Positions 7,024 through 11,387 of a DNA stretch of 11,387 bases are shown here, piece by piece. Made by a program: the position numbers and the translations under genes. Within the stretch, counting starts at the first letter, position 1, and every line of letters starts with the position of its first letter. The stretch comes from Goniomonas avonlea (taxonomy: Eukaryota > Cryptophyceae > Goniomonadida > Goniomonadaceae), in contig QUTJ01031392.1 in the NCBI GenBank assembly GCA_003573635.1, positions 1-11,387 on the forward strand. Reading direction: 5' to 3'. The notes beneath the pieces were generated by a model, which saw only the letters and a list, made by a program, of their open reading frames with translations, searched no databases and had not been told where the DNA came from.

Positions 7024-9568
7024 ATGGCTCTCCCAAAACTCAACCAGGGCACCATCATGCAGATTTTCAACAATGTCACTGGCATCCAACCCATTGTACA
7101 AGTCACCGAAATTCGCAGGATTGGAAATGAATCCAGCAAGGCGGACCGCTATCGGTGCTGTGTGATTTTGCGTTTGGACCTTTGTTCTGACTGACCACTT
7201 GCTGCAGCCTCGTTATCTCTGATGGCCAGCACTATCAGCAAGCAATGCTTGCGACACAGCTGAACGAGATGGTCAAGAACGACGTTCTCCAGAAGTTCGC
7301 TCTGATCCACATCACCGAGTATATTTGCAATCTTGTCCAGAACCGCCGGTCCGTCCTCTCTGCCTGTCAGACCACCCCTGACACCCCCGCAACAGCATTG
7401 TAATTATCTTGAACATGACTATCGCTGGCGCGTGCGATCACAGGATTGGGGACCCTGTCGCGATCGACGGTGATGGTTCGAGCAACACCGCTGCTCCCGC
7501 TGCTGCTCCGGTTCCGACTCCGGCTCCCGCGCCGGCTCCCGTTGCCCGCCCCGCTCCCCAACAAGCACCCGCGCCCGCGTATCAAGCACCACCTCAGCCA
7601 ACTTTCCAGCAGCAGCCGCAGTTTCACCAGCAGCAGCAACAGTCTGGGTGGGTGCTCGCGCCTAGTATCACTGGGATTCAATTTTGACACAGCCTCACGC
7701 AGGCGCGGCCCGATGGCCCAGACCGACTACCCTGCTGTGCAACCGATTAGCAGTTTGAACCCGTACCAGCAGAACCGCTGGACTATCAAAGCGCGCATTA
7801 TCAGCAAGGGCACTCTCCGGCACTACAAGAATGAGCGCGGTGAGGGCAAGGTGTGCAGCATCGACATGATGGACGACAGCGGTGAAATTCGCGGCACCTT
7901 TTTCAACTCTGCTGTGGACAAGTTTCTTGACCAGATCCAGGCTGACAAGGTGCTTTTTCGCTTGGCGTTGTCCCATGTTCGTACCTTCACACATTCTGCA
8001 GGTCTATGTGATCTCATCAAAGGGTCAGCTCAAAATTGCGAACAAGCGGTTCAGCTCTGTGAAGAACGAGTACGAAATTACTTTTTCTGATGACTCCCAG
8101 TTCATCCCGGTGCCGGAGGACTCTTCAGCTCCCAAGATGCGCTACAACTTTGTCAACATTGACCAGTTGGAGAACGTTCCCAACAGCCACGTCATCGGTC
8201 CGTTTCCTTTTGTGGGGAATCGTTGAGTGCTGATAGCCTTCGCGCAGATATAATTGGTGTTGTGGAGCAGGTGTTTCCCCCAAGCAGTATCACGGTCAAG
8301 CAGGGTGTCAACGCCGGGCGCCAAGTCCCCAAGCGCACCGTCAAGATTGTCGACGATAGCAACAAGACGGTTGAACTCACGCTTTGGGACGAGAACATTC
8401 AAAAGGTGTCAGAGGAGGCTGCTGAACAGCACCTTGTGGTTGCTATCCGTTGCGCTCGTGTCTCCGACTTTGGTGGCCGATCGCTGAGCTCCACTCGAGA
8501 GTCGCACATCGAGCTGAGCCCTGATGTCCCAGAGGGCCACAAGCTCCGTGGCTGGTACGCGTTGCGTGTCCCTGTTGTGGATTATGGATGCCCGTTGTCA
8601 GTGACAAGAGCAGCTCTGATCCCGCGCCAGGTACGACGGGGTGGTCGCGCAGGGAGGCAGCCACAGCTTCACTACCATCAGCGGTGGTGGCATGGGCGGT
8701 GGCGGTGGCGGTGGAAACACTGCTCAGAAGACCTTCGCCCAAATCAAGGACGAGAAACTTGGTTTGAATGAGAAGGTACACTTGCTTGTCCGCTCGGATG
8801 TTCTCCCAACACCCGTGGCAGCCCGACTACTTCAAAGTGCGGGGAACCATCACTTTCGTAAAGCATGATGAGCGCTTCTCGTACCCGGCCTGTCCCAGTG
8901 CTGACCACAAGAGCAAGGTTACCCAGCAGCCGTCTGGTCAGTGGCACTGCGAGAAGTGCAATCTTTCCTACCCCAACTGCGAGCACAGGTACGTCTCGTC
9001 CCTTTTGGACTGACTCGTTGCTTCGCGCAACATTGGATCATAGCTGCTCACTTCGCTCGCAGATACATTTTGTCTGTCACCGGCAGTGACCACACCAGCT
9101 CCGCGTGGTTGAGCGCGTTCAATGACATCGGCGTCAAGCTGTTGGGGAGGACCGCTGACGAGCTGCACGCAATGCGCGAGAGCGTGAGTCCACGCACAGC
9201 GTGCCATGCGTCTCTTCAGTCATCGAGTGTTTTTGGTCATTTTGCAATGATCGGTGTTGTCCTGGCCTCACCCAAGTTTTCAGGGTCAGGACGCCGAGTT
9301 CGAGTCTGTGTTCCAGAATGCTCTTTTCCGCCAGTTCATCTTCAAGATCCGAGCCAAGAACGAGCAGTACAATGACGAGAACCGCGTCAAGTGCAGCGTT
9401 ATTGAGTGCGAGCCTGTCAACTTTGCTGTGGTGCGTTTGAATTTCTCTTTTGCGAGTCGTATGCCCTTTATGCCTCTGCCAACATGCCCTTTGTGCACCT
9501 GGGCCTGTGCCAATTGATTCTTGCAGGAGGGACACCGCTTGTTGGAAGAAATCCGAGCAATGGAGTAA
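7024..9568 (+). CDS. RPA1: replication protein A 70-kDa DNA-binding subunit (RPA1), 11 exons
   Basis: The exons are 7024-7154, 7208-7348, 7396-7647, 7703-7949, 8002-8197, 8248-8554, 8631-8775, 8822-8988, 9063-9183, 9284-9430, 9527-9568. They total 1896 bp and encode 631 residues (about 616 in human). RPA1 is the main single-strand DNA-binding subunit of the nuclear RPA trimer in replication, repair and checkpoint signalling. Domain DBD-F is at about 1-110 (RYRLVISDG at 41-49), then a Pro/Ala/Gln-rich linker to about 180. DBD-A is at about 195-300, with base-stacking F242 and F285. DBD-B is at about 315-430, with W369 and F397 in ARVSDFGGRSLS. A Gly-rich insert at 443-453 precedes DBD-C (about 465-625). 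The zinc site reads C497-x4-H502-x13-C516-x2-C519, with His in place of the usual second Cys. Introns are small (46-100 bp). The stop TAA lies inside GAGTAAGT, which resembles a donor, but the C-terminus already has the family's usual length. Confidence 0.97.
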
Positions 9569-9850
9569 GTGCCACCTCTCGCCTCGCGATTGAATCTGAA
9601 CAAATACTCCTCGTGGAACTGTGTCGCTCAACGCTCGTGGAACGCGATATAACGCATTGAAACTGTCAAATGACTGATGAGCTGAGCTCGCGTGATTAAC
9701 TCTGGTGACGGAGAGCCGCCGACTGATTGATTTGAATACAATATGCTTGTACTTATGCCTTCTGCGTGATTAACATCTGGTGACGGAGAGCCGCCCTGCG
9801 GACTGCGACTGATTAATCGGACACGGACTGTCCGACGGTCCGGCACTCCA
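9569..9850. other. intergenic region after RPA1 with direct repeats
   Basis: The stretch begins with the RPA1 3' UTR. It then carries two copies of a 30-31 bp repeat and, at 9818-9834, a small inverted repeat (CGGACA-CGGAC-TGTCCG). I see no gene in it. Confidence 0.6.
9691..9795 (+). repeat. 30-bp direct repeat pair
   Basis: The copies are 9691-9720 and 9765-9795. Both read CGTGATTAAC, then (A)TCTGGTGACG, then GAGAGCCGCC. They differ by one inserted base and a 74-bp offset. A further GACTGATT match follows each copy (9721 and 9807), with about 11 extra bases in the second, so the duplicated unit is about 40 bp. Confidence 0.85.
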
Positions 9851-11138
9851 ATCTCTCATGGTCACCGTCCACGACCCGCGTCGCGGCCGGGCGCAGCAAC
9901 ATGGCCTTGCGCCGAGAACTTGCTCGGCGACTCGGCAGCGGCCCACTGTTGACCCGACCGCATCACTCTCACCTCAGGGCCTCGATACTAGTCCGCTTCC
10001 TGCAGGTCCCGCCAGTGAGCCTGGCAGACTTAAACACGCAGAATCGGGGGAGTATAGCTCCGAGTCTCAGGGACTCTGAGACACCCCCATGGCAGACCCC
10101 CCGAGAGGGCGCCGGCGGTCCAACCTGCCTGGGCCACTCAGCTGCCGATGATTCAGCCTGTGAATAATGCGAGATTCAATCTGCCAGGCACTACCAGGCT
10201 GCCAGGCTGTCCGAGCCATCAGCGCGCACACGCTTCTCTGAGCCAATCATTCGGCGTATCCTTGAGCGAGATCGTTGATTTAACCATGGCGCACCGTGAC
10301 CTGGCAACGACGTGACGGCGCTTCAATCAAGTCATGGAAATAACAGATATCAGAGTATACTTTAAAACTACTTCTCAGCAAATTAGGTCCAATACTTGAA
10401 AAGCTACGTGTCTTAATGCCCGGCCTAGATATCGACCTGGATATCGACCCGGAGATCCAGGCTCTAAGGTGCTAACTGAGTCAGCGGCTGTCTGTGTTCA
10501 CATGGCAGTGGGAGTCCGGCAGGCAGACACAGGTCTAATGTAGGGACAGTTCGTGGTTGCTGGACGGCACCGGAATTCAATCATGCGCAACTCGGCGGAG
10601 CGTCACCAGCCTGACCAAAAGCATCATGCCTGGCGTGATGCCCTGTTTGGCGGCATCCTGGAGATAACCTCCAACATGCATGCCGCCAAGGTCCGCCGCT
10701 AAGGTACACTGCTAGCGGAGAGGAGACCCAAGTAAGCAGGTGTTGTTTTTATTTGGTTGGTAAAGTACAAGATCTGGATGGCCAGCATTCCACCAGAGAA
10801 TAAACATAAGATTGCTAGAGTTACACCTCACATCGCAGGGACCGCGTCGGGTGCCTGTGCAGTCGTGACTGGTCGCCTTCGCGAGCATACTGACAACAAA
10901 CGGGGGACGGACATAAACATGCGAGAGGTCACTACTTGCAGTGAACATTGTTTCAGCTCGCTAAGATCGCTAATCGCTTATCACTCTCGGGAAGTTGATG
11001 CCGACCGAAAGAGCACACGCTACGGTGGCAGCACCCGAAGTGGTAGATTTTCTAGTCACGGGCAGCACACTCGGTCATCCGAGATGCTCCCTAGTGATCC
11101 GACGGCGCTGCCATCGACGGAGCGAGGCCAGCCTGCGG
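9851..11138. other. unassigned region with small coding-like segments
   Basis: No gene could be assembled here. Several segments look weakly coding on the plus strand. One is 9901-10167, whose ATG has good context and whose first 35 residues are Arg-rich and could be a mitochondrial targeting peptide. Others are 10058-10315, 10347-10468 (flanked by AACAG and a GT), 10544-10702 and 10757-11146. Their phases do not join cleanly, and the 10347 segment uses TTA, CTA and ATA codons unlike the other genes. A hairpin TCTCAG-GGACT-CTGAGA lies at 10065-10081. A 12-bp tandem repeat (ATATCGACCYGG) lies at about 10429-10453. The rest shows no recognisable structure. Confidence 0.4.
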
Positions 11139-11387
11139 CTACATAGTTGGGCGGTCGAATCGCATGCGGAAGGGCGTGGCGGCGCCTTCCTGGTCTGGCA
11201 CCCGCCTCCGACCCTCGGGACTGGCGAGTGAGCTCGCGTCGGAGACGTTAACGTCCACGATAGCATCGAGGCCGTCCTCGTCGTCGTGCGGGTGGGCCTT
11301 GGCGGGCGGCGAGGCGAGGTCCTCCTCCGAGTACTCGTCCTCCTCGTGCACCGCGCTCAGACCCATGAAATCTTCCTCTGCCACGGA
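11139..11387 (-). CDS. 3' end of a gene for an acidic protein, partial at window edge
   Basis: An open frame enters from the right edge (first full codon at 11387) and ends at TAG 11141-11139, giving 82 residues. About four fifths of codons end in G or C, similar to RPA1, which supports real coding in the same genome. The segment is rich in Asp and Glu (HEEDEYSEED, HDDEDGLDAIVD). It then turns basic and ends RMRFDRPTM. It looks intrinsically disordered and has no motif I recognise. The true start lies outside the window, because the in-frame Met at 11366 is preceded by more open frame. The convergent plus-strand open frame at 10757-11146 overlaps its end and is probably not real there. Confidence 0.6.
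   Translation of the reverse strand, partial: SVAEEDFMGLSAVHEEDEYSEEDLASPPAKAHPHDDEDGLDAIVDVNVSDASSLASPEGRRRVPDQEGAATPFRMRFDRPTM

Noticed and set aside
9565-9570. GTAAGT overlapping the RPA1 stop as a possible donor for another exon
   Set aside because: The protein already ends at the usual family C-terminus and no convincing downstream exon follows.
10712-10948. Minus-strand 78-codon open frame
   Set aside because: No family features, opposed by an equally long plus-strand frame, and no splice context.
1-11387. Prokaryotic operons, CRISPR arrays, transposase genes, tRNA or rRNA genes
   Set aside because: None was seen. The genes are interrupted by spliceosomal introns, and no segment showed a tRNA-like B box in a foldable context.

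Overview
The window is nuclear DNA of an intron-dense eukaryote with a compact genome. It has no operons, Shine-Dalgarno sites or prokaryotic genes. I rebuilt 28 GT-AG introns in three genes. They are 41-288 bp long, all end in CAG, and the coding density is about 5 introns per kb of CDS. This pattern suits a free-living protist or early-branching opisthokont (a choanoflagellate-like genome would fit), but nothing seen here fixes the lineage.

Layout, left to right. (1) Positions 1-346 are pyrimidine-rich low-complexity DNA with a run of 23 C. (2) Positions 347-1598, minus strand: a seven-exon gene for a 301-residue type I membrane protein that I do not recognise. (3) Positions 1599-1955: a 357-bp divergent promoter region. 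(4) Positions 1956-5686, plus strand: a 13-exon gene for a 715-residue armadillo-repeat protein with a Q/G-rich, acidic, disordered N-terminus. Its introns carry microsatellites and a 26-bp tandem repeat. (5) Positions 5923-6701, plus strand: a tentative 2-3 exon gene ending in a hydrophobic segment. (6) Positions 6702-7023: a regulatory region with four CCAAT pentamers, a 14-bp interrupted palindrome that recurs, and E2F-like sites. (7) Positions 7024-9568, plus strand: an 11-exon gene for the large subunit of replication protein A (RPA1, 631 residues), the one product identified with confidence. (8) Positions 9569-11138: mostly unassigned DNA with a 30-bp direct repeat and small coding-like segments. 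(9) Positions 11139-11387, minus strand: the 3' end of a gene for an acidic protein that runs off the window.

Each of the three spliced models (membrane protein, ARM protein, RPA1) gives a coding length that is an exact multiple of three, with every phase matching and no internal stop. That is the main support for the exon coordinates. The genes have no obvious shared pathway. RPA1 acts in nuclear DNA replication and repair, the ARM protein is probably a scaffold, and the first gene is a secretory-pathway or surface protein. The most interesting points are a His in place of one of the four zinc-binding Cys in RPA1, the repeated palindrome plus CCAAT cluster before RPA1, a 5' splice-site consensus with C rather than A at +4, ARM-repeat exons in register with phase-1 introns, and the orphan membrane protein.
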